Shown: in pieces, positions 13,501 to 23,105 of the stretch
How the letters are laid out: each line of letters starts with the position of its first letter
Position numbering within the stretch: position 1 is the stretch's first letter
From: Priapulus caudatus
Taxonomy: Eukaryota > Priapulida > Priapulimorpha > Priapulimorphida > Priapulidae
NCBI RefSeq assembly: GCF_000485595.1
Contig: NW_014578007.1
Location: forward strand, 81,138-116,314
Length of the DNA stretch: 35,177 bases
Direction: 5' to 3'
Made by a program: the position numbers and the translations under genes
Notes under the pieces: model-generated
The model's input: the letters and a program-made list of their open reading frames with translations, nothing else
What the model was told of the DNA's origin: nothing
Databases searched by the model: none

Positions 13501-15850
13501 CTAAATATACATATCTAGCGCGACATTCTATTTATCGACAAAGGGTGTTTGAAGACATGATAAAGGCACGATCAATAATGTAGAATTCTCATGATGAGAA
13601 ATCAGTATCAGGGACCAGAGTGAGCAAAATTATTAACAATACCATAAGAAGCAAGAGTCAATTATAATGAAATGTACAGTAATACCTTCTTTCTGAAACA
13701 ACCAGTGAAACGTGTGGACCAAGCATAAACTAGAAGAATCTGAAAAGTTGGAGGGCTTTCAACATTGAGATGTCTACGTAAAATAATAAAAGCCCATAGT
13801 AAAACACCATTGAGACATTAAGCGATAGGTTGGGAATTTTACCAATAACGCATAAAATAGCATACAAAAAAACTTAATTGCTATTCAATATATAATTAAG
13901 TTGGAAAACAATACGATTAATGAAGAAATTTTTATACAGGCAGACTCAAAGGAGGAAGAAACTAGCGAAATGAAATCCAAATAATCCCTAGATGAATACG
14001 AACCTAGAATATCATTTACCAGCAAAAAGAGCGCTGGAAAAACAAGTCAAAGATCGCTACTACTAAAACGAAGTAATTAAAACAGACAAATTGAAACACT
14101 CCAGAAGGCAAACAAAAATGAATGATAAACATCGAAACATACGGATTGAAGGATATATGAAAGTAATTAATCATTTAACAGATTCCGTGTATTTGCCATC
14201 TTAATTGAAACTTGCATGATTGAAACCGTAAAAGGATACTTGAAAATAATCTTAGCGATGATAAGTGTATAGACTTGTAATAAACGATATGAAAGAAGAT
14301 ATGGAACATTATTAATTGTTGATACGTTATTGAAAATATTAAGGCCAAGGGACAGAAATAGCATAATTGGGAGAAGGACAACCATGCCATGGACTATTAA
14401 AACCAAATCATAGATCCTATATACGGAAATTCTGGCGCATCCGCTGACGGCTAACATGTTAGCAGAATTAGAGGCGATCGTTCTTATCCCTATTGTTATT
14501 TCTAGGACTGACCCCGCACTCGTTTGATTCGCGAGTGCCTTGTGAAATACAAGAGACAGCGGAACCAGATACAAGATACAAGCATACTGATCTCTATAAA
14601 TATAATCTGATAGCGCTTGGCCTTTCGCGCTAACATGAAAAGTGTTAGGCCACAGCGGCCATCTCACCACTCACTAGAAGCGAATCTGCCGGCCTGTCCC
14701 CACCAAAATTTCAAATGAAAAACATAAGAAAACGCGACTTATTACTATTATTCAAATTAGCATGAAAAAAAAACTGATCCAATACTTAAGAGATTATATA
14801 AATATGGATATGTTATAGATAGATACCATGCTTATGGAGCTAGGAACGAGAACATACCACGAAAAATAAAAAAATTTTTTTAGTGCACGTCACGAGCTTC
14901 ACGTGCATGCCTAGATCGCAGCCTATTCGTACCAATATAATAATTCTTGGTACCATTTGCTATAACAAACAAATCTGACTGAAGTCACAGGCACTTGGAC
15001 CGTTCAATAATAAAATGATGGTTACTTAAATACACTTGTCAGCCATACTACTCAGTACTACTAGTAACCAGCAATAGTCTTAGATGTTTGATTTTGACCT
15101 AGATACTTCACTTCAACCATNNNNNNNNNNNNNNNNNNNNNNNNNATCTCAAGATTGGGCAAACTGAAAACAGTCGGTGATTCAACAACCGCTCATAGCG
15201 AGTGTGTGGTGTGCGTGGTCACGGTGGTGCAAACTAGGAAGAAATTTATCTCATATTTATCCAATTATTTATTATAATCATTTAATATTTATACAAAGGT
15301 GCCAAACACATTGAGGAAAGAAGGTATACGACCTTATAATTATATAGTTATGATATAACATTTGAAATCCTAATAATCATATGTTTGTGCAAGCTCTGTT
15401 TACCTCTGTTTGCCCAATCTCAAGATTGGTTGCCCAAACTGCGGATGCGCTGAAATTCCAAGTTTGTGCAAGATTCCAAGTTTGGGCACAACATAGCCCT
15501 CGTACAGTTGCCGCAGGCCTGCGGCAACTGTACGCGGGCTATACTACTAGAGTAGAGGCTAGAGCTAGTAGTAGTACCAAACAGGCTAGAGTCTGCCAAA
15601 CTTTCAATAATTTATCCGAGTCAGGTGATTTCCGTAGCATACGTACCAGTTTACACAATTCAGCATGCAACTCCGTGAGAAAGTTTGTAAGCTCAAGAAA
15701 ATTTAATGTTGTTTCATTCACAGACGACTTGCGGAAAGTCAGGCGAGCTTCTCCATGACCACAATGGCAATGCCAATGGCGCATGCACATCGAATACTGT
15801 GAAATCTTTTCAAACCACTCGTCTATACTACTGGCAGTGACAATGCACAT
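1588..15850 (-). CDS. FANCC: FANCC-like Fanconi anaemia core complex protein, 11 exons
   Basis: Coding exons in order: 15850-15647, 7134-6952, 5849-5742, 4942-4768, 4470-4316, 3914-3759, 3593-3554, 3255-3062, 2779-2705, 2386-2192, 1797-1588 (stop included). All introns are GT-AG and phases are continuous. The sum is 1,695 nt, 564 aa, against 558 aa in human FANCC. Similarity is low but collinear with my knowledge of that protein: GKLLAKVCEEPF (82-93), LWLLHIPTLE (236-245), LIQFSGW (376-382) and ISHILLLF with EGG shortly after in exon 10 match its landmarks in order. The protein is mostly helical, with no catalytic motif. In the known family FANCC acts in the FA core complex (with FANCE and FANCF) that supports FANCD2/FANCI ubiquitination in crosslink repair. 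Intron 1 is 8.5 kb, the others about 80-1,100 bases. The exon 7 acceptor is the least certain junction: phase needs GTG at 3593 rather than the AG five bases earlier. Confidence 0.84.
6059..6926. mobile_element. TTAA-flanked foldback MITE (piggyBac-like) in FANCC intron 2
   Basis: About 150 bases from 6063 are repeated as reverse complement up to 6922 (for example GCAAAGTTGACGAATGCTAC near 6089 and its complement near 6890), at roughly 90% identity. Both ends abut TTAA (6059-6062 and 6923-6926), the target duplication typical of piggyBac elements. The centre (about 6215-6770) has no transposase ORF, so the element is non-autonomous. It lies 26 bases past the FANCC exon 2 donor. The open frame 6889-6951 is a run-on of exon 2 into intron and element. 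Confidence 0.8.
7135..7904. other. FANCC intron 1, proximal part, no gene
   Basis: Intron sequence directly upstream of the exon 2 acceptor (polypyrimidine and AG at 7136-7135). No further exon fits the FANCC alignment here. The ORFs overlapping 7738-7998 run into the neighbouring MITE. Confidence 0.6.
7905..8324. mobile_element. 420-bp MITE, copy 1 (CCAAACTTGG family)
   Basis: Terminal inverted repeat TGTYGTRCCCAAACTTGG at 7905 and, complemented, ending at 8324. Subterminal arms repeat CAAACTTGGAAT and AATCTTGAGATTGGGCAAAC-like motifs. No coding capacity. A second, inverted copy lies at 15146-15493. Only a 2-bp GC match is visible at the flanks, so the target duplication and superfamily are open. 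Confidence 0.8.
8325..10510. other. FANCC intron 1 interior, no supported gene
   Basis: Contains a TGACGTCA palindrome at 8479-8486, a C-rich/G-poor plus-strand stretch giving a 220-codon ORF (9119-9781) with no domain, and open frames at 10236-10523 without recognisable homology. I considered 8248-8487 (minus) as a FANCC exon and rejected it. The 10.2-10.5 kb part may belong to the degenerate ORF that follows. Confidence 0.5.
10511..11076 (-). pseudogene. Intronless ORF with one frameshift, in FANCC intron 1
   Basis: Two overlapping minus-strand frames together read as one protein of about 190 residues. The first runs from ATG at 11076 (hydrophobic start MSVLIFLISLSRLHA, then SSDEVVRFLLRSVYAKSRRF) to about 10840. 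The second continues in the next frame from about 10835 to the stop at 10511 and ends in a charged helical segment (MKEYLEDLHKLRLDSLYNLA). The switch falls within AACTCCAGGACTG near 10842-10834; one extra base would make a continuous frame. No intron is needed. This fits a retrocopy, a decayed intronic gene or part of a transposon, or a sequencing error in a live gene. I do not recognise the family. Confidence 0.5.
11077..11809. other. Promoter-like GC-richer stretch in FANCC intron 1
   Basis: Upstream of the frameshifted ORF. It holds AAAATGGCTCC at about 11528-11538 (YY1-like), CACGTGAC shortly after, and a perfect CRE palindrome TGACGTCA at 11765-11772. These could be a promoter for the intronic ORF, but the motifs are short and unproven. 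No ORF of note. Confidence 0.3.
11810..11950. mobile_element. Small insertion with hairpin, flanked by 11-bp direct repeats
   Basis: CCCTATGGTAG occurs at 11810-11820 and 11940-11950 and brackets 119 bases. Inside is a perfect stem, TTTGGTGAGGG (11857-11867) with its complement (11878-11888), around a 10-base loop. The arrangement looks like a short inserted element with target duplication. The family is unknown. Confidence 0.45.
11951..14166. other. A-rich, strand-asymmetric degenerate sequence
   Basis: The plus strand is rich in A and in purine runs and poor in long ORFs, with stops in all frames. Short coding-like islands occur (for example a stop-free run of 47 codons at about 13170-13305). 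This resembles the sense strand of a decayed retroelement, but no reverse transcriptase, integrase or RNase H motif could be confirmed. It lies inside FANCC intron 1. Confidence 0.4.
14167..14670 (-). other. 167-codon open frame, uncertain
   Basis: Minus-strand ORF rich in hydrophobic residues, with a possible membrane segment around MVVLLPIMLFLSLGL. The 3' half is AT-rich and could be open by chance on the T-rich strand of the degenerate region. No family recognised, no splice signals evaluated. It may be a remnant of a mobile element in FANCC intron 1. Confidence 0.2.
15121..15145. other. Assembly gap (25 N)
   Basis: A run of 25 N marks a sequence gap of unknown true length. It falls exactly where the distal ~100 bases of the second MITE copy should be, so the gap removed that end of the repeat. 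Confidence 0.99.
15146..15493. mobile_element. 420-bp MITE, copy 2, inverted and truncated by gap
   Basis: Reverse complement of 7905-8240 at high identity, including the AT-rich core around 15250-15370 and the terminal repeat ending CCAAGTTTGGGCACAACA. The distal part is missing at the N gap. It lies 6.8 kb from copy 1 in opposite orientation, within the same FANCC intron. Confidence 0.85.
15493..15542. repeat. 50-bp near-perfect palindrome
   Basis: ATAGCCC at 15493 pairs with GGGCTAT ending at 15542, and the central 32 bases (15502-15533) are a perfect inverted repeat with no loop, centred on GCAGGCCTGC. Only one of 25 pairs mismatches. It directly follows the terminal repeat of MITE copy 2 and lies 105 bases beyond the FANCC exon 1 donor. 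It could be a palindromic mini-MITE or the end of a larger element. Confidence 0.9.
15647..15850 (-). CDS. FANCC: FANCC exon 1 (N-terminal 68 residues)
   Basis: The ATG at 15850 opens MCIVTASSIDEWFEKISQYS. The frame is open upstream without another ATG until a stop. I end the exon at a CTG/gtacgt donor (15646), phase 0. Joined to the exon at 7134, this gives the same spacing between the N-terminal helices and the GxLLAK motif as in human FANCC. The ORF runs on to 15539 through the donor, but that extension is not needed. The exon lies 8.5 kb from exon 2 and only 678 bases from the RNF11 start codon, in divergent orientation. Confidence 0.75.
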
Positions 15851-16528
15851 TGCTTGCACATAACTATGAAGCAATTGCTCGCTTTTTGAAGCGAATTTAA
15901 TGACTATTTATAAATCAACATTCGAATTTGGGTAGACTCATTCTTGGATATGGACGGGGCCATATTTACTGAAACGAGCTGGTTATTTTCTCCTAATTAC
16001 TTATGAATATTTCGTTGTCATATTATATAAAAAAGAACAAATGCAAATAGATACATTATATATATTGTTAGGAACAGGATACCGAAATTTACTATTTGTT
16101 ATAAAATTGGAAAGCACAGAAAATCTCAGTTTTACTTTGGCGATACTATCAGATAGCTCGTGCTCTTATCTCAGCTAGAGGAGAAGAGGCTGAATAATAA
16201 TGTTATGTATTAATGCGCTACTCTTCTTTAACATCAAATTTTGCGATGGCTTAAACCAACAGGCAAATAACATAAGAAATCAATTCATTGTTTACAGTCT
16301 ATAAAAATAATATCATTGTATTGTGGCAAATATACCTCAAACAAGTAGACATAAGGAACTATGCTCTAGATCCGCGTAATGATATTAAACAGGGTGTTAT
16401 GAGGCTAATGTTTTCATTGCTCCTAACATCGTTCACGAGTTTGTACTGTACTAGGCTACATTACTTCGACGTGACGTTTCTTTGTGATGTTCGTACAGCG
16501 TTTAGATATTACTATACAATTTTAGAAC
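15851..16528. promoter_or_regulatory. Head-to-head FANCC / RNF11 intergenic region
   Basis: Only 678 bases separate the two start codons, which face away from each other, so 5' UTRs and any core promoters for both genes must lie here unless there are undetected upstream exons. TATA-like stretches occur around 16020-16060. No CpG island is evident. Shared regulation is inferred from spacing alone. Confidence 0.5.
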
Positions 16529-19275
16529 ATGGGGAACTGCCTACAAACATCAACCTCCGATGATATCAATCTACTGCGAGACAGTGAAAGTAGCAATACC
16601 CGCGATACGTCACCAGAACAATTGGATCCTCCACCGCCATATCAGGTTGTATAAATATTATTTTACCCAGTGACCGAGTGAATTTCGTTATTTAGCCTAA
16701 TTATTACTGTTGTAACGAACGTTATCTATACACTAGGTATTGAATAAATAATAAAGTTAATGGAAATGAATTTGTCTATACAGTGTGAAGTCATGTACAA
16801 GTACACATATTCAGTAACTTTGTCAAATCCAGTAACACGTACTAACAGAAACCCAGTCACCAGTGACTCATCAATATTGACATTTCCGTATTATTATTAA
16901 TTTATTTTTAATAACATTATTAAAATGTCTTACTTGCCACAATGATAAATCTACGAATTGCAGACAGCATGTTTTTAAGAGTGTTGCTGACCTATGATAC
17001 AAGTATAGGCTGGTACCTATAGCTTTACCTAGATCTTTGTTATCTAACCTACCTTGTGTATCTCTATCTAATTAAAATTGCGATTTTTGTAGTTCTTGCT
17101 AATATTCTATTCAGATTCAGATTCAATTCAGATTCAGTTATAATTTGAAGCTGATCCTGAAAGTCTCACTGGTGAAGCAGTATATATAGTAACAATACAG
17201 TATAGTAGCAATAGGTAGTGATAATATTATGCTCTACCTGGGTAATGCAAATTCTACGAGTTTATAAAACCTAATGAAAAAATGTCATGGCATTGCAAAC
17301 ACCTTTGATTGGCAATGTTTATGTATTTGTAAGTAAAGTTCTTAAATTGTGGCTTTACATTCCCTTACAATTTATGTGAACATGTTATCTGGAAGATGGT
17401 GATTTTCCTTTAAAAGTTATTCTTGGTGGGAATAGTAATGTCATGGGATCAACCTTCAAATTTTAATTTAATTGGTATTAACAGAACTACAAGCATGCTT
17501 AGCAACCCCATGAGAACATTTACCATCTTTTATTGTATAAGTAGTATTTTTAACTAACAATTTTTTAGCATCCAAAACTGAAGGGAACCCCAGTCTCAAA
17601 TATTGCAATGTGGTTGGGGTATTAGGTTGCCATATATTACTGCGTGTATTAAACTTATGATATCATAACCAATTTGTTATTCGTGATTTCGTTAGCACTT
17701 GCAAGTTAATAGCTGCTGCTGTTATGGACCTGAATAATGGGATGATGTGCCAGTAAGTTATTATGTGACTGTTTGCTAATGACAGGAGAATATCACCCCT
17801 TATTTGCTCAGGTTTACTTCAGATCTGTTTACAAACTGACTAAAATTTACTGCAGTAGTAGTTAATTCAATGTTCATACTTGAATACAATGTAACACTTG
17901 TACCACATTGTAGCACTATCTATAAGGCTCCCTGGGCTAAATTTTATGTGTCTTTATCTCGTGTAAGTCGTGATAATGAAACTTCTGACATATCGATGAT
18001 TATACAAATGTCAACATCCTTGGTAGAGGTTGGTAAATAACAAAGATGTTGCCTTTCTGGTGAATTTATCATAGAACTTTGGATAACAGCTGTGCAAGGC
18101 AACATGCAGACAATGGTAGCAGCTGTTTTGTTCCGTAGCTATTGTGTGACCTCGACCAATGTTGTTTGTGACCATGTGGCCATGTGGCTGGCAGTGGTAC
18201 TTGCTACAAGCGCACGTTCTATGTACACTCTGCACTGTATATTTCTTTGTCCTGAACTCTGGCTGTTCATTCGTGAATTGTCTGTCTGGCCACGTTTCCA
18301 AAGTCTGCTAAAAAAACTGTAGTGAGAGTTCAAACTAGTCAAGCTTTTCAATTAAGGATTAATTTGCTGCAAGCTAGTATCCTAAAAATCCTATCTAGCT
18401 CTTATAATGTATTATATAGAAATTATGTAACTGATCAACTACTGAGCGAATAATACAATGTGTGCATACAATGTATGTGCACCATGCCATTATGATATTA
18501 TGATATATTTTGTCTAAATTTCAATGGCTCTTACAGGAGGCAGTAAGACCAACAGTACCGGTATACCATACCGCACCAAACGTAACACGGCCTGCAACAC
18601 AGCTGACGGAGGAGGAGCAAGTAAGGATCGCACAGCGTATTGGGCTTATTCAGCATCTTCCTACTGGCATCTATGACGGCAGTAAGAAGAACAGAGAGTG
18701 AGTAGCCATTGCTTGCCATTACCGATAATGATAGTCTTGTATTTCTCGGCTGTTTTTTATTGCTTTTTGTTCTTAATTGTTTTTCCCTTAAATGAATCTC
18801 AACCTAAATTCACATATACAACCACTTAACTTCAAGGCCACTGGAACAGCACATCTTATGCAGCTTATATGATTAATGCTTAATAGGTCATCATGTTCTA
18901 GGTTTCTTCAGTAGCTTCTGTGTCATGCTTTGATATCTCTTGCCTCTAATTATAATATAACTAAATGAATGAAATAATACTAAAAAGTAAAAAGTCAATC
19001 AGTGATAGCTCACGTTGCAGTAATAGTTTATATCGATGCATTTGAGCAGTCATGTTTCAGTTTGCTATACAATGAACTAACTTCCGTGTTTCTTGATGCT
19101 CAGATGTGTGATATGCATGTATGAATTTCAATACGGCGACACAGTGCGGTTCCTACCGTGCATGCATACCTACCACACACACTGCATTGACGATTGGTTG
19201 ATGCGCTCCTTCACGTGCCCCTCCTGTATGGAGCCTGTTGATGCGGCCTTACTCACCACATACGAGACAAACTGA
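16529..19275 (+). CDS. RNF11: RING finger protein 11, 3 exons
   Basis: Coding exons 16529-16645, 18537-18697, 19104-19275 (stop included): 450 nt, 149 aa, close to human RNF11 (154 aa). Junctions are CAG/gttgta with ttacag/GAG (phase 0), and AGA-GA/gtgagt with gctcag/A (phase 2). The start MGNCLQTSTSDD carries Gly2 for myristoylation and Cys4 for palmitoylation. PPPPYQ (34-39) is the PY motif that binds WW domains of NEDD4-family ligases. QLTEEEQVRIAQRIGLIQHL (61-80) is the conserved central helix. The RING-H2 ligands are C94, C97, C112, H114, H117, C120, C131 and C134, and the end DAALLTTYETN is nearly identical to the vertebrate protein. RNF11 acts on endosomal membranes as an adaptor for HECT ligases and in the A20 complex. 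The start codon is fixed by the acylation motif. Confidence 0.97.
16646..18536 (+). other. RNF11 intron 1
   Basis: AT-rich intron of 1,891 bases. Open frames around 18011-18351 on both strands show no domain. No repeat structure stood out. The intron of 406 bases between 18698 and 19103 is equally featureless. Confidence 0.85.
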
Positions 19276-19986
19276 ATGTCCACTTGTAAAGAATCCGATA
19301 AAGAAACTGCCCAGGCATTGCTCTCTGTCTGGGACAGGGAGCGGGGAAACCGCCTTGGCACTTGCGACTAGGTAGATATTTTTAGTCATTTACCTCGCCT
19401 GTCTGGGACAGTCCTTGGCTCTGTATAATGATGTCACGTTTATCACTTTTAAATCTAGGTTTCTCAATAGACTCCATGAATCAGTGTACAGCCATGTGAT
19501 TCTTACCATGTCACTGAGTTGCAGTCACATTGTTCACGGGATGTTGCATTCTTCTTACCAGATATATTTCACATTTGGTCAGTTTAAATTTGTGCCGTAA
19601 TGGTAAAGTGCCATGCTCCAGAAAGTTGTGCTCTTCCGTGTGTGTTTTTTTCTGGGGTAATAGAAATTGCTAAACATCTTGTGACATGGGTTCCCAACTC
19701 CTACGATTGATCTGGGAAGTTGCTTGCCTAGTAAACAAGTGCTCTGAAATGTACAGGAAGGAGTATGATTAAACTTTCTATGCCTCGAGTTGTATACTAG
19801 ATGAGGATTCTTTATCTGTGTTACTTTTTAAGCATGTATATATGCAACCAATGGTCATTGCGCGATGAGGTTAATATAGAGCATCACAATTTGCTCATAT
19901 TTAGTGAAAATGAGTTAGTGTGCATGTTACTTATACAAATAGACAACGTGTGCTTGTCACTAGTAACAAATCTTACACAGCGACTT
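19276..19986 (+). other. RNF11 3' flank / probable 3' UTR
   Basis: No coding sequence. ATTAAA at 19768-19773 is a possible poly(A) signal about 490 bases after the stop. No AATAAA was found nearby. Small ORFs here have no homology I can see. Confidence 0.45.
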
Positions 19987-20379
19987 CTATGAGTGGGGTG
20001 ACATGGGTAGCTCAGTCAAGGCATGGTCTGTATCACGATAGACCGTCACGATACAATACGTATCGTGACACCGTCAAGAGAAACTACCTAGTAAACTATA
20101 CATTCAACCGGAAATCTACCAATCATGTCGTGAATACTTATATATATACAAATCGGTATCATGAAGCGCTTACTAAACAACTGCTAGGGCCTATTTAACT
20201 GCGAATTGTGTCATGCTTATTTTGTTTTCTGATGCAACTATGCTACTAAATGATATGGATTTTATTCAGTAGTGTATCAATACATATATATATCGTGAAT
20301 AGTCAAACGTATCAATATGTGTATCGTTTAGGTTTGTATCGCGATACATTAATCTATCGATGAATCGTCCCACTCATAG
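19987..20379. mobile_element. 393-bp MITE with CTATGAGTGGG ends and GTATCG palindromes
   Basis: CTATGAGTGGG at 19987-19997 is repeated inverted at 20369-20379. The interior is dense in GATAC/GTATC palindromes, including a perfect 10-bp stem, GTCACGATAC (20045-20054) with its complement (20060-20069). Near the right end are TATCGCGATA and ATCGAT motifs. No transposase ORF. The target duplication is unclear. Open frames inside are fortuitous. Confidence 0.65.
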
Positions 20380-22186
20380 TTACTTTTTCATTGTATACAG
20401 AGCTGGAAAACCTCTCGAGATAAATCGTTATAAATATTTCTTGGATACTAGTATCATTATTATAAGACAGCGATATGGAGTACACTGATATAATCAGCTT
20501 GTTGTTTAGGTGAATTTGGTTTGTTGTTTAGCAAGTTAACTGCTAATTAAATGCCAGAACAAAACATAATTGCAATTGGTGACTAATCCTCTTCAGCTGG
20601 TATTGAACAACCGTGACTACATTGATGATAAACAATTTGCATATGTACATACCTAGTTAATATGTCGGTAGGCTTCATCAGCGAAGAGAGAAGGTGCAGT
20701 ATTTTTGCACAAGGCTTGTTTGTCCCGTATTGTTTAGTAGTTTATTTACAAAATGGCATTAGGGGGAGGCTGCATGCTGTGTGACCTTCCTCATATGAAA
20801 TTTCGACATCAAAGGTGAAAAAAGTGCAATGCATAGCAGTATAATTATGTAATCATGTATAACAAGTAAAATTAAAGGTAATATATTATTGGATATTTTG
20901 TTTGTCCATATAGTCATTAACAGTGTGTTTTAGCAAGGCGCGTTGTTAACAAGGTGCACATCGCAATGTATACTCCACTAGTCTTCAGGGTTTATTGTAG
21001 CATGTATTTGCTGTGGTAGGGTTGACCAGTACCACTGGTATATTACACTATATATACTATACTCATAGTAGTAATGGTAACAGGAGTCAATAATATTAGT
21101 ATTTACTCATAGTAAACACTGAACAGATATGAGATTGTTATCTGATTATATGTTAATAATATTCCAGAATACTTGGAGATTCACGTTTAAGACTGATAAC
21201 TTCGTTTAAACTTCATTCAACAATGGTAACCACACCATATTTTGTGAAAATGAAAGAAAGGTGGGAAGTGGTGGTGTTCGTGGGTGGCAGAGGATGGACG
21301 AGGGCTCCAGTAGTGACTGTATCGCGCGCTGCCTTAGACGATGTTGTAGGTTCACTACACTTTATCAGTACATATATAGTCAGTACAAGATGTGTGCCCA
21401 CTATTTAGTCATATACAGTATACTGTGGAACATGCCGTGTGCGCACGATACTCTAGCCTGTGTATAAAATGGTCTTCTGCCGTAGAAACCACTCAGACCA
21501 CCATTGACATTGGCTTGTAAATGATTGCATTATTATAGGTAAGCCTGGGAAGAAAGGTGCTGTTAAAAGACACGTGATATTTTTAAAACACATATATTAG
21601 TATGACTTTTAAGCATGATGATGTGATGCATTTGGGGATTGGTGGCGTTATAAAGTTAGCAGTGGGAGGAGAGGTGTATACTGCTTACGGATTAGTGACT
21701 TTTTAATTTTTTTTTCTCCAAAATTTGCTACATTTACTGTAATAATGTGTCAGCGTGCGTGCGTTTAATGAGGTATGTGTGGTATTAGTGCCTGCCAAAT
21801 TACGTTGATCATGTATCCGGCCGAATCATTTATGTGAGTAAGAACAGATGGCTAAGGCATGTCTAGCGGTATCGGCTATCATTTTCTTCTTTGTGGAAGT
21901 TCTACATTGAAGTTGCTCTGTAGTTTGAGAATAGGGTGTTGGAAATGGGAGGGAGTTGTGATGGGGTAGTATTGTTGTGCACCGTGTGTTAATTTATACT
22001 GTACATAAACATGAGTGTTCATGAAGATTATTTATACGAATATTTCACAAGAAAGGCAACCACATTGTAATCTACCACTGAATATAATATAATTGAAAAA
22101 AATGTCATCGTCTATAATTGCGTTATTACGTTTTACTGCTTTTACATTTGATCATGTCATGGATATATATAACCAGAAGTCTGTTA

Positions 22187-22220
<34 letters not shown>

Positions 22221-22427
22221 GTACGTATGTGCTATGGTATATGGAATGCTGTTATCCATAGATATCTATACTATATACGCATCCCGACTTGTGTATTATA
22301 GGATATCTCTATGGCGTTGTCCCCAGCTGCTCCGTTGTGGCGCTAGAGTGCGCTGGTAGTATGGAGAGTGTACTGTTACTGCATGCTCAAGGTCGGGTAA
22401 AACCTCAGGTCAAATAGGCGGTGTAGG
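20380..22427. other. Intergenic, no gene supported
   Basis: AT-rich sequence between RNF11 and MKNK. Overlapping ORFs at 21213-21467 on both strands lack domains and conservation clues. An (AT)n microsatellite spans 22191-22219. Confidence 0.55.
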
Positions 22428-22474
22428 ACCAAAGAGCTTATAATGATAATAATAAGCATTATAAGCTCTTTGGT
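22428..22474. repeat. Perfect 18-bp-arm inverted repeat
   Basis: ACCAAAGAGCTTATAATG (22428-22445) is followed after an 11-base ATAAT-rich loop by its exact complement (22457-22474). It could form a strong RNA or cruciform hairpin. It lies just before the hAT-like MITE and is not a bacterial-type terminator. Confidence 0.85.
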
Positions 22475-22626
22475 AGGATCATATGCTACGCACCTGCGTA
22501 ACCCGCCCATTCTCAAGGGTTGTGCAATGTCATGTCGTAGCACTCGCCAACCACGGATCTTTTCTTACTCCCGCTCTTTTGCTTTCTCTCTCACTTTCTC
22601 ACCCCCTTCTCTCAGGCACGCGTGCA

Positions 22627-22798
22627 CAGGGGCGGATCCAGAGGGGGGGGTCGAGGGGGTCCGGACCCCCCCTTTTTACCACAAAAAAAGGAAAAAAAGC
22701 ATACACGCACGCACGCACGCACGCACACACACACGTCTCTTATATTTTCTCCATAACAAAATATTGTTTAGCGCTAGTTTTTCTGATAAAGATTTACT

Positions 22799-22829
<31 letters not shown>

Positions 22830-23105
22830 GTAAATTCGTTATAAAAACCTAGAAATGGGCAAAGAGGGGTCCGCAGGCGTCCGGGGGACCGGATCTGATA
22901 AAGTTTTGCATTCTAGACATCAAAATTACTGCACAGATGCTCTTAGAATGCACCAATTTTTTTTTTAAATCTTGGGGGAGGTCCCCCAAACCCCCCCAAA
23001 GTGGCCTTCGGCAGCTTTTTAAAACACCAGAAAAAGTAAGCAGGAAAAAGTGCCCTTTATTTCTTCCTGGACACCCCCTTTTCAAAAATCCTGGATCCGC
23101 CCCTG
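22627..23105. mobile_element. hAT-like MITE, CAGGGGCGGATCC termini
   Basis: CAGGGGCGGATCC at 22627 is mirrored by GGATCCGCCCCTG ending at 23105. G- or C-rich tracts follow each end. The terminal form is typical of non-autonomous hAT elements widespread in animals. GTGCAC occurs at both flanks (22622-22627, overlapping the first base, and 23106-23111), an imperfect target duplication. Inside are a (CACG)n tract (about 22703-22734) and (TA)n (about 22800-22829). Open frames in the element are not genes. Confidence 0.8.

Noticed and set aside
22443-22844. Plus-strand ORFs of 108-133 codons
   Set aside because: They run through the hAT-like MITE ends, CACG microsatellite and TA repeats.
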